This document shows positions 1-11,541 of a stretch of 64,000 nt of DNA, piece by piece; within the stretch, counting starts at the first letter, position 1; the number at the start of each line of letters is the position of its first letter. Source of the stretch: Manihot esculenta (lineage: Eukaryota > Streptophyta > Magnoliopsida > Malpighiales > Euphorbiaceae); NCBI RefSeq assembly GCF_001659605.2, contig NC_035171.2, positions 26,949,825-27,013,824 on the forward strand. The letters run 5' to 3'. Below the pieces are notes generated by a model. It was not told the DNA's origin, made no database searches, and was given only the letters and a program-made list of their open reading frames with translations. The position numbers and the translations under genes are program-made.

Positions 1-339
1 TCAAATTCCTTTCGTGACTATTCATTCTGATATTTGGGAGCCTACTCAAACTGTCTTCTTGTCTGGTAATCGATGGTTTGTCACCTTTATTGATTGTTGC
101 ACTCGAATGACTTGGGTCTATTTGATTAAAGCTAAAAGTGATGTCTTTTCTTGTTTTCAATCATTTCATAAGATGGTTTGTACTCAATTTGATACTAAGG
201 AGAAAATTTTGAGAACTGACAATGGAAGAGAATAATGGATAGTAGTTTTTCTGCTTATTTGGAGAGTAATGGGATAGTATATCAGACTAGTTGTCCTTAT
301 ACTAGTGCTCAAAATGGCGTTGCTGAGAGAAAAAATAGG
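1..339 (+). pseudogene. Copia pol fragment: integrase core, first part
   Basis: The readable stretch at 14-235 holds the start of the integrase catalytic core, including a W-V-T-F-I-D segment with the first catalytic Asp region and an R-T-D-N-G motif with the second Asp. A stop follows at about 233. The frame then resumes with the typical Y-T-S-A-Q-N-G-V-A-E-R-K-N-R-H segment, which carries the third (Glu) catalytic residue, up to the hAT insertion at 348. The piece is broken by the stop and frame changes near 230-290 and by the insertion, so it cannot encode active integrase. The rest of the integrase is at 5026 onward. Confidence 0.9.
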
Positions 340-347
340 CATCTATT
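340..347. repeat. Left 8-bp target-site duplication of the hAT element
   Basis: CATCTATT directly precedes the hAT end (CAGGGTATTAAAT). The same 8 bases recur at 5018-5025 just after the other end. Eight-base duplications are typical of hAT insertion. Confidence 0.95.
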
Positions 348-358
348 CAGGGTATTAA

Positions 359-535
359 ATAACGGCCGTTATGTAACGTAACGGCCGTTATGTAACGTAA
401 CGGCCGTTATGTAACGGTATCAAGGGGGGTCGTTACCCGTTAGGCCGTTACCCAACACCCCTCCTTGAATTGCGTCCGTAACAGCCGTTACCGACAGTGT
501 TGTAACGGTAACGGCCGTTACTTTATCCCAACACA
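359..535. repeat. hAT left subterminal repeat array
   Basis: Three perfect tandem copies of a 19-bp unit (TAACGGCCGTTATGTAACG) at 360-378, 379-397 and 398-416 are followed by scattered CCGTTAC/GTAACGG motifs to about 530. Each unit contains the palindrome AACGGCCGTT. In hAT elements such subterminal clusters are transposase-binding sites (family knowledge); binding here is inferred. Confidence 0.85.
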
Positions 536-1499
536 AGATTCAGAATTCAGAGAATATATTCAGGCCAGCTATGCATTGAATTTGACCACTTTTGTCCCTC
601 TTCTCCAGCAACCAGCACAGCAGAAACCCAGGTACTCATTTTGCAACTAAAATTTCCAACTTTCTCTTCCTTTTCTCTCAAATATCTCAATCTCAAGCTT
701 CCCTAAACATTTCTCATTTACAATTACAAGCTTAAATCTACCATTAACTACCTTATTTCAAGGCAATTTCTTCTAAAAGGTGAGTTAATTTTTCTGTGTA
801 ACTTTACTTTCAGAATTCAGAGTTGCTGTATTTTTTTTTTTTAATTTTTGTAGATTAAATTTGTAGTTTTGGGTTAAAAATATACTTTGAGCTATTAATT
901 TGTCCGATCTATAAAGATTGTATGGTTTTTGTTAGTTTAGACTATTTTTCAGAAATTATTATGAAATTAAATTAATTTTAGTTGCTATATTTTATTTTTG
1001 TTTCATTTTTGTGGATTAAAGTGTTAAATTTAAGTTAAATTAATAGTGTATTTTTACTTTCAGAATTTAGAGGAATAAGAGCTGCTGTATTTTTTTTAAA
1101 AAAAATTTTGTAGATTAAATTTGTAGTTTTGAGTTAAAAATATACTTTGAGGCTATTAATTTGTCCGATCTATGAATTATATGGTTTTTGTTAGTTTAGT
1201 TTAGACTATTTTTCAGAAATTATTATGAAATTAAATTATTTTTAGTTTCTATATTTTTTTTGTTTAATTTTTATTGATTAAAGTGTTAGTTTTGAGTTAA
1301 ATTAATAGTGGTAGAATAAAACTTGTAGTTTGACAATTAAAAATTTCATATTTATATAATTTGTGTTAAATAGAACTTAATGTATGGAGTTAGATTAAAA
1401 TTAAAATATTAGTTATGAAAAAAAATATTTGCCTTCCATGTATTTGACATTTGATATCTTTTAATTTTTATGGACACTTATTAAACATTTGTATTGAAA
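536..1499. other. hAT 5' non-coding region with an internal direct duplication
   Basis: AT-rich leader or intron-like sequence before the BED exon. A block at about 810-1000 (from CTTTCAGAATTCAGAG through the TTATTATGAAATTAAATT stretch) is repeated with divergence at about 1058-1250. The two copies are roughly 245 bp apart. No coding potential is seen. Confidence 0.6.
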
Positions 1500-4400
1500 A
1501 TGCCTCGTGGAAGTGGTTCTGGTTCTACTCAAGGGGGTGGTAAACCAAGTGAAGATATTGGGTGGAAGTTTGCAACACCTACAGGGAAAAAAGGAGAACT
1601 GATTTGTAATTTGTAATTTTTGTGGGAGAAAAGTCACAGGTGGAATAACAAGATTGAAGTTGCACTTGGTTAACATACCTGGTCAAATTGCAGGTTGTCA
1701 GAAAGTTTCTTCCCAAGTTAAGAAGGATATGGCCGTTGTCCTGAAAGAATACCAATTAGCTAAAAAGGATAAAGAAAAAAGAGAAAGAGAATTAGAAGAA
1801 GAAATTATGAATATAAATAGAATCGAAGATGATGAAGAGGAGGAGGAGGAGGACATCGAAATGGAAATGGCGAGACGGGCGAGCATGAGACAGTTGGAAG
1901 AAGATGAATTTAGAAGGAGAACTGGATCTAGATTTGATGTTGGTGGTAGTAGCAAACAAGTGTTGGGTCGTTCTGCTACTACACGTGAGAGAGGTAGAGA
2001 AGCACAAAGATATGCAGAAGTATCTACACCGGCATCTCGGTTGGCTGTCACAGAAGTTGAGATAGAGAGAAGCAGAGCCCAACAAAAGCAACCAAAGTTA
2101 AAAACTAAATGACTAAATGGTTGAAGACACAGAAGGAGAAAATGTTGAAAGCATTTGGAAATTTTGTTATACATAATAGGCTTCCCTTCAGTATTGTTCA
2201 GTCACCGTAGACAAAGCCACTTTTAAGAACAGCAGCAGAAATCGGGCCTAATGTATCTCCACCTAGTGCTTATGAAATTGCAGAAGTTTATATGAAAAAT
2301 GAGTACAATGAGATGAAAAAATATATAGCCTCATTTGATGGAATATGGAAGGAGAGGGGAGTTACTATAATGTGTGATGGTTGGAGTGGGCCAACACGTA
2401 TGAGTATAGTAAATTTCCTTGTCTACTCAAACAGAGGCACAGTGTTCCACAAGTCTATTAATGCATCCGATGTGGAACACAAAGATGGAGAATACTATTT
2501 TAAAATTATGAAAGAAGTAGTGGAAGAAATAGGCCCTCAAAAAGTTGTACAAGTGGTAACGGACAACGAAGCTGCCATTAAATTAGGAGGGAAGAAACTG
2601 ATGGAGAAATTCCCTAATCTATATTGGACTACTTGTAGTGCTCATTGTATTGATTTGATTTTGGAAGATATTGGAAAGAAGAGTGAAAAAAATAATTGAC
2701 CAAGCCAAGGTAATTACCCAATTTATTTATAATCATAATTGGGTAGTCAATTATATGAAGAAATTCACGGACAATAGAGATATTATTCGACCTGGCATCA
2801 CTAGATTTGCCACAAATTTCATTGCTTTAGAGTTTATTGTTCGTTATAGGGTGGGGCTAAGGAATATGTTCGAATCGGAGCAATGGATGATGAGTAAATA
2901 TGGACAAGCAACAAGTGGTCCAGCGCATGAAGCAAAGAAAATTGTGCTTGGATTAGGCAGCGAGGGCACAACAAATAATGAAAGTTCAAGAACCTCTCCT
3001 GAAGGTTTTAAGATTAGTTGACGGGGATGACAAGCCAACAATGGGATTTATATACGAGGCAATGGAGCGAGCAAAGTTGGCTATTCAAAAAAATTCCAGA
3101 AGCTATTTGGAATATTGGAGAATAATCGATCATAGATGAAATTTTCAATTGCATCATGACTTACATGCCGCTGGTAAGAACATTGTATTATAATTTAATA
3201 GTTTAGAAAATTAAATTGTTAAATTAAGAGATAACTTATTATCTATCTTCATATTTTATTTTGCAGGATATTTTCTAAATCCTCAATATCAATATGGCCC
3301 ACATGATATTGGAAATGATAATGAGATCATGTTGGGTCTCAAAAATGTGATTCAACGTCTAGAGGGGGATTTAGTAAATCAAGGAAAAGCATTAAATCAA
3401 GTAAGTAACAAGCTAATTCTCAAGTGTTACTATGTTAGTGTAGTTGAAGGCTTGAAGTTCGAACTATTACTTTTGAACTTGAAGTTAACTTACTGGAATT
3501 TGGAACATGTAGGCCTTACTTTTTCGAGACAAAATAGAGAGTTTTGGAACAGCTTTGGCGCAAAAAGCAATTAAGTTCACTAATCCAAGTACCAAGTTTA
3601 TAAAATAAGTATAAATTATTTTTGTTCATTCATTTTTATACAACTACGTTCATTAAAATAATAAAAATTTAAAAATATTTTGCAGCTGAGTGGTGGATTA
3701 ATTATGGAGAAAGTGCTCCTGAGTTGAGAAAAATCGCTATTAAAGTAGCGAGTCAAACAACTTCGGCTTCAAACTGCGAGAGAAATTGGAGCTCATTTTC
3801 ACTCATTCACACAAAGACAAGAAACAGATTGAAATATCAAAAATTACATGCACTTGTCTTTGTGCACTACAACATAAGGCTGAAAATTAGAAATGTGACA
3901 AGAAAAAGCCAATAGGAGTTAGACAAGAGTTACGTTCCAATTAATTTGGATTATATTTTTGAAGAAGATGATCCGTTAAACTCTTGGTTAGAGGAAAGGG
4001 AATCTCCATTGCTTGATGGGCAACCAAATCCATGGTTGGATGATGAAGAGTCGGGTAATGCTCCATCACAGTCTGAATCTGCCACTCAAACTCAAGGACA
4101 ACAAGGTGTTGCTGGTGATGATGATTCTTTTATTTTATCCAGCTCTAGTAGTGATGATGATGATGGTGGTGGTGATCAAGGAGGAGGAACCACAGTTGAA
4201 GGAGGTGGTAGTCGTAGTTCACAAGATCCACCTAGTCCAAGACAAAGTGGAATTAGAATTGCTTCTGAACCATCTCCAATGCGTACATATCAAAGATCAC
4301 GAGGCTCTCATAGTTCTGGTACTGGTGGTGCTGAAACATCCCAAACAAGGGGTAAGAGTGTTGCATATGAGGAGGAGGAGTCAATTGATTCATTAAATTA

Positions 4401-4758
4401 TGGATACGACACTGGCACATATAATCCAAATTTTATGTATAGTGATGGACCTGGTGGTAGCTCATCATCTAAAGATACTTCATCAAATTATGGGTTCCAT
4501 AGCCAATTTAGAGGGGTGCCATATCCAACAAATTATCCTCCTGCATATTCATATGACCCCTTATCAGGAGCAGAGTCAGCTTTATCATACCCTCAGCCAA
4601 CTTATGGTGACCCTAATGATATTATGGATGGTGGTTCCTTATTTAGTTTTGATCCACAGCAATACTATCAACATCAGCAGCATCACCTTAATAATCAAAG
4701 CTCAGCAAGCCAAAGTCAAGACCAACAAGAAACTGCACGACATTCTTTTTTGTGGTAG
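1500..4758 (+). pseudogene. hAT transposase pseudogene (BED finger, DUF659, hAT C-terminal domain)
   Basis: Starts at the ATG at 1500 with a Gly/Ser-rich lead and a BED-type zinc finger (C-x2-C, then L-H-L and a further Cys) to about 1700. An acidic linker with a long E run follows to 2112. DUF659 lies at about 2220-2700, with C-D-G-W, T-D-N-E and C-S-A-H-C-I-D-L motifs. The hAT dimerisation domain is at about 3690-3930, with the family's C-E-R-N-W-S and H-T-K-x-R-N-R-L motifs. A low-complexity Ser/Asp/Gly/Gln-rich tail ends at the stop near 4756. Breaks: a 7-bp tandem duplication (GTAATTT, 1606-1619) shifts the frame inside the zinc finger, a stop lies near 2110, a frameshift near 2690, and more breaks fall at 3020-3690. 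Intron positions are uncertain, with a plausible acceptor near 3685. Confidence 0.88.
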
Positions 4759-4917
4759 TGAGGTTGGTAATTTCCTATATGATATTTAATTTAAGCTAAA
4801 TAGTATATATTTGATATATTTATATTTATTATATATTTGTATACATTATTCTGAATTAAATCTATTGATATCATATCATTTTATGAACTTTGCAAATTGA
4901 TTTGAAAAATTTGCATA

Positions 4918-4985
4918 GCACCAGGCCGTTACCGTTACGTTACGGCTGTTACAGACCTGTTTCCGTTACCCGCGACCGCGGCCTC
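4918..4985. repeat. hAT right subterminal repeats
   Basis: CCGTTAC/CGTTACG motifs recur here (GGCCGTTACCGTTACGTTACGG and following), inverted relative to the left-end array. This mirrors the left terminus and supports the element boundary at 5017. Confidence 0.8.
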
Positions 4986-5017
4986 GAACCCGGCCGCAAT
5001 CGCAATTTAAAACCATA

Positions 5018-5025
5018 CATCTATT
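5018..5025. repeat. Right 8-bp target-site duplication of the hAT element
   Basis: CATCTATT, identical to 340-347. The Copia integrase frame continues immediately after it. Confidence 0.95.
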
Positions 5026-7343
5026 GAAAATAGCTCGATCTCTTATGTTCACCATGAATTTACCCAAACCATATTGGGGAGATGCAATCCTTGCATCGGC
5101 TTATCTTATCAATAGAATGCCTCTCAAGACCCTTAATTTTATGAGTCCTTTGGCGGTTCTACAAGGTAAGAATTCATAAGTTGTTCTACCAAAAATATTT
5201 GGGTGTGTTTGCTTTGTCCATATTAGGAAGGCAGGAAAAGTGGATCCCAAGGCCCTTAAATGTGTGTTTGTTGGGTATTCTCCAACACAAAAAGGATACA
5301 AGTGTTATCGCCCTCATTCTAGAAAATACTTAGTCAGTATGGATGTTACCTTCCGAGAAACTGAACCCTACTTCAGTACCACCCATTCACCTCTTCAGGG
5401 GGAGAATAATGAGCAAGAAGAGGTGACCGAATTTTGTGATTCTGAATGATATGGTACAACTAGAGAGTTTGAGTTCTAGTAGACAGGCGGGAGATATCCA
5501 ATCAGGAAGAGAGAATTGGTCGTTTGGACAAGCCAGATTTGAGAAGGTATTCGAGGAGAGACAAGGCAGAAAAAGCCATTATGCAGTCTACTCAGAGTCA
5601 AGAATCTTCTTCTAGTGAGTTACCCAATCAAGAATCTTCCTCTGGTGAGTTACCCACAACTCTTGAATGCTCCAATGACTTAGATAAACGTATTGCACAA
5701 AGAAAATGGGTCAGATCTTGTACTAAACACTCTATTTCTAACTTCATTTCTTATGAATTCTTGTCTCCTTCCTATAAAGCCTTTGCCTTGTCTATTTCCT
5801 CTGTGTCTATTCCACAGGATTGGAAGAAAGCTCTTGCAGATCCTAAATGGAAGGGAGCAATGATTGAAGAGATGAAAGCATTGGCTAAAAATGAGACATG
5901 GGAGCTTGTTACTCTCCCACCTGGAGAGAAACTCGTTGGTTGTAAATGGGTGTTCACAATGAAACACAAAGTTGATGGCACAATTGAACGGTCTAAGGCT
6001 AGATTGGTTGCTAAAGGATTCACCCAAACTTATGGAGTAGATTACCAAGAGACATTTGTCCTGGTTGCAAAAATGAATTCAATCAGAGTTTTATTATCTT
6101 GCGCAGCCAACTTGGACTGGAACTTGTAACAGTTTGATGTGAAGAATGCTTTCCTTCATGGAGATTTAGAGGAAAAAGTGTTCATGGAAATTCCTTCTGG
6201 GTTCGCTGATGAGAAGACACAAGGAAAGGTGTGCAGGTTAAAAAAGTCTTTGTATGGGCTAAAACAATCTCCCAGAGCTTGGTTTGACAGGTTTAGCAGA
6301 GCCATGATGTCCTTTGGTTACTAACAAAGCAATGTTGATCACACTCTGTTTATCAAACATCACAAGAGTAAGATCACCCTTCTTATTTTGTATGTTGATG
6401 ATATAGTGGTGACAGGTGATGACAAAGAGGAAATGGCTCAACTAAAGAGGTTGTTGACTCAGGAATTTGAAATCAAAAATCTAGGAAAACTGCAATATTT
6501 CCTAGGTATCGAGGTAGCTAGATTAGAAAAAGGAATTTTCATCTTCCAAAGAAAGTACATTCTGGATCTTTTGGAAGAAACTGGTATGATGGGGTGTAAA
6601 CCAGCAGAATCTCCCATTGAAAGTAATCACAAGCTGGAAGCAGAAACTGATGAGTCCGTGGATATTGGAAGATACCAGAGATTGGTAGGAAGGTTGATTT
6701 ATCTCTCACACACTCAACCGGATATAGCCTATGCTGTTAGCTTAGTCAGCCAATTCATGCATGACCCACGGAAGACTCATATGCAGGCTGTACTTCGCAT
6801 CTTGAGATACCTAAAGTCTGCACCAGAGAAAAGGCTTCTTTACTCCAAACATGGTCACCTCCAAGTTGAAACTTTTACAAATGCAGATTGGGCAAGATCT
6901 CTCAATGACGGGAGATCCATCTCTGACTACTGTACAGTTGTGGGAGGGAACCTTGTTACCTGGAGGAGCAAAAAACAAAGTGTTGTTGTTCAGTCAACTG
7001 CTGAAGCAGAATACAGAACAATGGCCCAAAGTGTGTGTGAACTCTTATGGTTGCAGAAGTTATTGATGGAGTTGAGGTTGCTCGAGAGAGACAAGATAAC
7101 TTTGTATTGTGACAATAAAGCTGCTATAAGTATAGTACAAAATCCAGTCCAACATGACCGGACGAAACACATTGAAATTGATCGGCACTTCATAAAAGAA
7201 AAATTAACAGACCGTGTCTTGAGCCTAGTTCATGTGACTTCTACTGGGCAACTTGCGGATGTGTTTACTAAAGGACTCAACAACAAAATCTACCATATTC
7301 TGATTTGCAAGTTGAGCATGTGCGACATTTTTACACCAACTTG
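5026..7343 (+). pseudogene. Copia pol, second part: integrase C-terminus, reverse transcriptase, RNase H
   Basis: Downstream of the hAT the integrase continues to about 5450 (including a P-K-A-L-K-C-V-F-V-G-Y-S segment). A linker is followed by the reverse transcriptase from about 5820: a W-K-x-A-x-x-D-P-x-W-x-x-A-M-x-E-E lead, the K-A-R-L-V-A-K-G-F-T-Q motif, [18 protein letters not shown], and the catalytic Y-V-D-D at about 6391-6402. RNase H follows (T-A-E-A-E-Y, D-N-K-A-A-I-S, H-I-E-I-D-R-H-F-I-K-E). Stops at about 5450, 6127 and 6322 and frame changes break the frame. The last uninterrupted piece (6388-7344) is the longest. The end next to the polypurine tract is as expected for Copia. 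Confidence 0.93.
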
Positions 7344-7350
7344 AGGGGGA
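7343..7350 (+). promoter_or_regulatory. Polypurine tract of the Copia element
   Basis: GAGGGGGA lies one base before the TGTTGG start of the 3' LTR, which is the usual place for plus-strand priming. Confidence 0.85.
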
Positions 7351-7351
7351 G

Positions 7352-7590
7352 TGTTGGCTTATTTACTGATCCTAGCTGATTCTAGAGATATGTTTTGATT
7401 TGATTAGGATCTTTAATTATCTCTGTAATTATTATTTGATTATTTGCTTCCTGTTTAGATATAATTCTTTGTGTATAAATAGTCATGTAAACCAATTGTA
7501 AAGATTAAGAGTGAAATACAAGAATACTCTAACTTTTCCCAAAATTCTTCAACTTAAAAAGATTATTTTCTTCTTCAATTTTATATTCCA
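7352..7590 (+). repeat. Copia 3' LTR (about 239 bp)
   Basis: Begins TGTTGG just after the polypurine tract and contains a TATA box (TATAAATAG, about 7474-7482). The right end is placed at TTCCA, 7590, as the best CA-ending candidate. The 5' LTR is outside the window, so the end and target duplication cannot be verified. Confidence 0.65.
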
Positions 7591-8234
7591 CTAGTGATTC
7601 CATCAACTGCCATGTTTCTTCTTTTCACAAGCAAGAATTACTTATCATGACCTTATTTACCCTTTAAGAATTTCTGTTCTCATTTTCTTTCCCGGTGTAT
7701 CTTATATATGCCTTCTCAGAATATTAGAATTTAATACCACTCATTGCTAATATGTGCAGTCAAGCTTCATAGATATTATTAGAGAATCCAACCCAAGAAC
7801 TTAAGTAGCAGGTGGATAGTGTCAAATGATACATAAGTTCATAGCAAGCTTTGTACTTTTCTTGCATATATAATGTATTAGATTAATAAACTAAACCCTG
7901 CTCTCCAATGCAAATACAAGAAATATACTAGAGAAAAGGAATAAACAAGCATAGAAAAAGTGAAATATTAATACATGATCACCTTATCAAAAATTCACAG
8001 CTAAATAGAATACTGACTAGTGATTACTTAGAAGTTAAAAGCATTACAGATAAAACAACATCTGGAAATTTATGCCGCATGAAACCCTAAAAAATTAAGC
8101 ATACCAAATCAAAAGAATTTTTGTTTTAAAAGAAGTAAGAGAACATAAAGATGATATTATTAAGTATATGCACCCACACAAACATGCACTTAATAAGGGC
8201 GAGAGAGAGGGGGGGGTGCATATGAAGGACTCAC
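7591..8234. other. Unassigned stretch between Copia LTR and candidate exon
   Basis: AT-rich with no open reading frame of note and no recognised repeat. If the minus-strand gene proposed at 8235-9095 is real, this would be its intron, interrupted by the Copia insertion on the left. Confidence 0.4.
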
Positions 8235-8385
8235 TCTTTTGTTCATTTAGTTCATAGGCCATCTGGATGATTGTATGAACACCCTTTCTTTCAACAAAAT
8301 ATGAAGAATTTCAGAGAATTTGTCAGTCAGGTTCGCAGTGACACTCTCTTTGATATGGAGAAAATAGGAATCACCTTATTAAAAG
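8235..8385 (-). CDS. Candidate first coding exon of a minus-strand gene (incomplete)
   Basis: Reading the minus strand, a pyrimidine-rich tract ending TTTTTGCAG precedes position 8385, with a branch-point-like CTTACTAAG upstream. A good GTGAGT donor follows position 8235, so 151 bp are bounded by splice signals. An ATG at 8262-8260 opens a frame of nine codons (M-A-Y-E-L-N-E-Q-K) plus one base before the donor. The rest would be 5' leader. No homologue is recognised and no following exon is found before the Copia LTR at 7590, so the body of the gene, if any, lies beyond the retrotransposon to the left. The exon rests only on splice-site appearance and the promoter-like sequence at 8990-9095. 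The overlapping plus-strand ORF at 8271-8546 has no recognisable domain. Confidence 0.3.
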
Positions 8386-8989
8386 CTGCAAAAAGAAAAA
8401 TTGGGAGCTTAGTAAGTAACAGCACAAGAATGAATCACCAATCAAGGTTGCTTACTTATTTGAAGCCTCAAAAGATACCATCAATCAAAAGCCACAACAC
8501 GGCTATACAACAAAGTACTCAAATCCAAGCAAGTAACTTCAGCTAAACTTTACACATGTATATACAAAAATAACCAAAGTAAACAAAGAATTAACCTGTT
8601 TGGGCGGCAAGAAACAAAAGAAAGAAAAAGGGGGGAAAGACAAACGACATGAAAGGACAAACATTGAATTCAGCTTCTTGTTCATAAGCAATCGAGAAAA
8701 AAGAAATTAAAAAAATGCCCACTGAATTATTCCCATCCGAGAAGGCATTGATATAAATTCAAAGTTAAATTGTAACAAAAAATTGAAGGAGACAGAAGCA
8801 ATGCAGAAATTGAGTGAATGGAGGGGAAAAAAAGCGTAGAGAGAAATAGAAAGGAGCTTGCCAGTTAACAGATCCCAGGAATCAACAATGGAATGAAGGA
8901 GCTAGTCACCGGTTCAGCAACTGTGTAAAACGTCTTCTTCTCTCCTTCGAATTCATGGCTTCATTTCGAAGGGTGGTACTACTACGGAC
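8386..8989 (-). other. Candidate 5' leader exon and intron of a minus-strand gene
   Basis: On the minus strand the stretch at about 8985-8860 is richer in C/T and G/A than its surroundings and resembles a plant 5' untranslated exon. The rest is intron-like. No domain-coding frame is seen. Confidence 0.3.
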
Positions 8990-9095
8990 TACATCTGTTC
9001 ATCTCTGATTCGAGTAGGCCCAATCCCGCATAGTGTTTTCTTCCTTTGTATGTGATCTCATCGGCCCAGCCCTAACCCTAATTCATAATCAGTTA
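8990..9095 (-). promoter_or_regulatory. Site II plus telo-box promoter signature (minus strand)
   Basis: On the minus strand, TTAGGGTTAGGGCTGGGCC at about 9082-9064 carries a telo-box (AGCCCTAACCCTAA on the + strand) joined to a TGGGCC site II element. A second TGGGCC lies at about 9013-9020 (AGGCCCAATCC on the + strand). In plants this pair marks promoters of ribosomal-protein, mitochondrial and cell-proliferation genes (established for TCP-bound site II elements). Function here is inferred from motif spacing. Confidence 0.5.
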
Positions 9096-11400
9096 GTTAA
9101 AAAATTTTAAAAATTCTGCTTAAAAAGTAAATAAAGCTAAAATTAAATACAACCGTTAGGAGTCTGTTTGATATTTTTTTTGAAATTATCTTGAAAATAT
9201 ATATATTAAATATATTAATTTTTAAATATTAAAAATTATTTTAAATTTTAATTTAATATATTTAATTATAAAAGTATGTTAAAATTGATATTGAAACTAA
9301 AAAATATATATTAGGTATTGAATTCTTTTATTTTTAAATTGTAAAAAAAAATAATTTAATTAAATTATTGTAAAATTATTGATTGCAAATAGGAGTGGGT
9401 GTGTAGGCCAAGCCCACACAATTCCGTGAGCTTCTTCTCAGCTGTTGCCTAAGAAGATCATCAGTAATAATTAAATAACACAGACTCTATTATTTCAGAA
9501 AATAATTTATTCTTCAAAAATATAGAAAATATGTTTTGTAAAAAATATATTACAAGAAACAATGTATTTTTTAATAGCAATATATATTAAAAATTAAAAA
9601 AAATAGTGGTTTTAATACAATTTCCAAAATAATTTCCTTTATTTTAATTAAAAAAGGAATTATTTATTTTAATAATGACTTAATTTTCCTCTATAGAGCA
9701 AAATATTTTGGATTAATTAATTTTTTTAATGTTTTAAATATTAGAAAATACATAAACTTTTCAACGAGGCCTTATATTATTATATATAAAAGTGGAAAGA
9801 GAAGGAAATATTAGGATTGAAAACTATGCTCTTAGATTATTTATTTATTTATCATATTTTATATTTAAAAATAGATAATAATTTTATTATTTAAATAATT
9901 TTAAATTAATAAATTATTTCAAATATCACCAAAATTGATTTTAAATATATTATTTAAAATTACTGTATGTTTAAATTTTTTTATTTTTAAGTTTAATTAA
10001 TTTTATTTAGTAATTAGATAGGATAATTATTAAAATTAATAATTTTGATAATACTTAAATTTTAATAAATTAAAAAATTAAATTTTTTTATATAAAATAA
10101 ATAAAATAACCAATTTAAATATTAAAAAATACTAAAATATTAAATAATTACCATGATATTAAACTGTTAGATTCAAATTTTTAATTTTTTAGTTTAATTA
10201 ATTTTATTTGGTAATTAATTAATATTTAAATATTTTAATAATTATTATCTTATAATTTTAACCTTGTTGTATTTTGTACATTCAAAATATTTTTTTAACA
10301 AATTTAACATTAAATTAAATAATAAAATCATTATCCATAATTATTCAGCTTTTCATTCACTCTCTATATATATGAGAATTAAAAAAATTAAAATTTTTGA
10401 GATAAAATTATTAAAATAAAAATTTTAAATATTATCTAAAAATATTAATATATTTATCACACTATTAAAATATTAGATAATAAGTTTAAATTTAAAAGAT
10501 GAAAATGGTAAAATGTACAAAATAATTTTTAACAAATTAATAATTTAAAAAACAAGATAGCAAAGTGATTTTTTTTTAATTTTAAAAACTAGTATTTTTT
10601 TAATTTTAAATATTATATTATTTTACTCATAAAAAATTACAAAATTTTATCATTTTTTTTATACCTTCTTTCAATTTCTTAGATATAATATTTATGTAAT
10701 AATAAATTTAAATTAATTTTACTAAAAAATAATAATGAAGATACAATTTATCATTATGTTACTTATTTTTATTTACTCAGCTGCATCTTTCTTGGTTATT
10801 TGAATTTAAATTGCAAAGTGGTTGAAAGATTTTCAATATGAAAAGAAGTGGATTTGCAGAATTTTTATATCAATTTGAAATCTCAAGATCTATAATACTA
10901 TAATTTAGTTGATGAAGTTAATAAAATTTGATATTCTAATTATTATCATTAGAATTATTATTCAACAGAAATGTAATTAAATCTTTATTTCCCAACTATT
11001 ACAAATTGCAAAAATAATTTTGTATATTATATTGTGAATACTAATTTATAATTATTGAATTTAAATAAAATTTATTTTGATATTTAATTTAATATAAATT
11101 TATTAAAATTGAAGTTGTGTTATTATATTTATGTTATATATGGTAAAAAATTATTTCTTGAAATTTTAATTATTTCTATTGATTTCACATTATTCTCTAA
11201 TTTGTAGAATGTTTTAACACTACATATTACTAATAATAAAACAAGAAAGCAAATAAGAAGTTCCCATTAACATGAAAAGATATAAATATATTCACAATTA
11301 TAATATAAACAAGTATTATTATCCAATGTCTTATAAAAATAATTTTTTATTTATTTAAATTTAATAGCTTTTGATATGTAAAAATTTTATGTTTCATCTC
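9096..11400. other. AT-rich intergenic sequence
   Basis: Long A/T runs with no supported gene. A degenerate direct repeat (around TTTAATTAATTTTATTTRGTAA) occurs near 9997 and 10190. Patches near 9480-9560 resemble the AT-rich dispersed family at 18905 and 42990. Confidence 0.6.
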
Positions 11401-11410
11401 AAAAAATAAA

Positions 11411-11483
11411 ACATATATATATATATATACACATAGTTTATGTTCCATCAAAATAAAACATAAAATAACCTAAACTAATATAC

Positions 11484-11541
<58 letters not shown>

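Larger units (their letters stand above)
348..5017 (+). mobile_element. Complete hAT-superfamily DNA transposon, 4670 bp
   Basis: Seen: perfect 8-bp flanking duplications (CATCTATT); imperfect terminal inverted repeats (CAGGGTATTAAAT at the left; TATGGTTTTAAAT reading inward from the right, 10 of 13 matching); subterminal clusters of GTAACG/CGTTAC motifs at both ends; and an interior coding for a BED finger, a DUF659 domain and a hAT C-terminal dimerisation domain in that order. This is the organisation of a plant hAT element of the DUF659 kind. It sits inside the Copia integrase gene, so it is younger than that element. The transposase frame carries stops and frameshifts, so the copy is probably not self-mobile, though its ends could still be recognised. 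Confidence 0.95.
1..7590 (+). mobile_element. Ty1/Copia LTR retrotransposon, 3' part, nested host of a hAT element
   Basis: Seen: a Copia-order pol (integrase, then reverse transcriptase, then RNase H) runs off the left edge and continues to a polypurine tract and a 3' LTR. The coding sequence is split at 340-347 and resumes at 5018 after a hAT insertion. Removing the insertion and one copy of the 8-bp duplication puts the two integrase halves back in register. Gag, protease and the 5' LTR lie outside the window. Stops and frameshifts show it is defective. The order integrase-before-RT is diagnostic of Copia (family knowledge). The short LTR would suit an Ale/Ivana-like lineage, but that is inference. 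Confidence 0.93.

Noticed and set aside
1698..2174. Minus-strand Ser-rich ORF opposite the hAT linker
   Set aside because: Antisense shadow of the acidic GAA/GAG-rich transposase linker.
8271..8546. 91-codon plus-strand ORF
   Set aside because: No homology recognised. The region makes better sense as a minus-strand exon and intron, itself only weakly supported.
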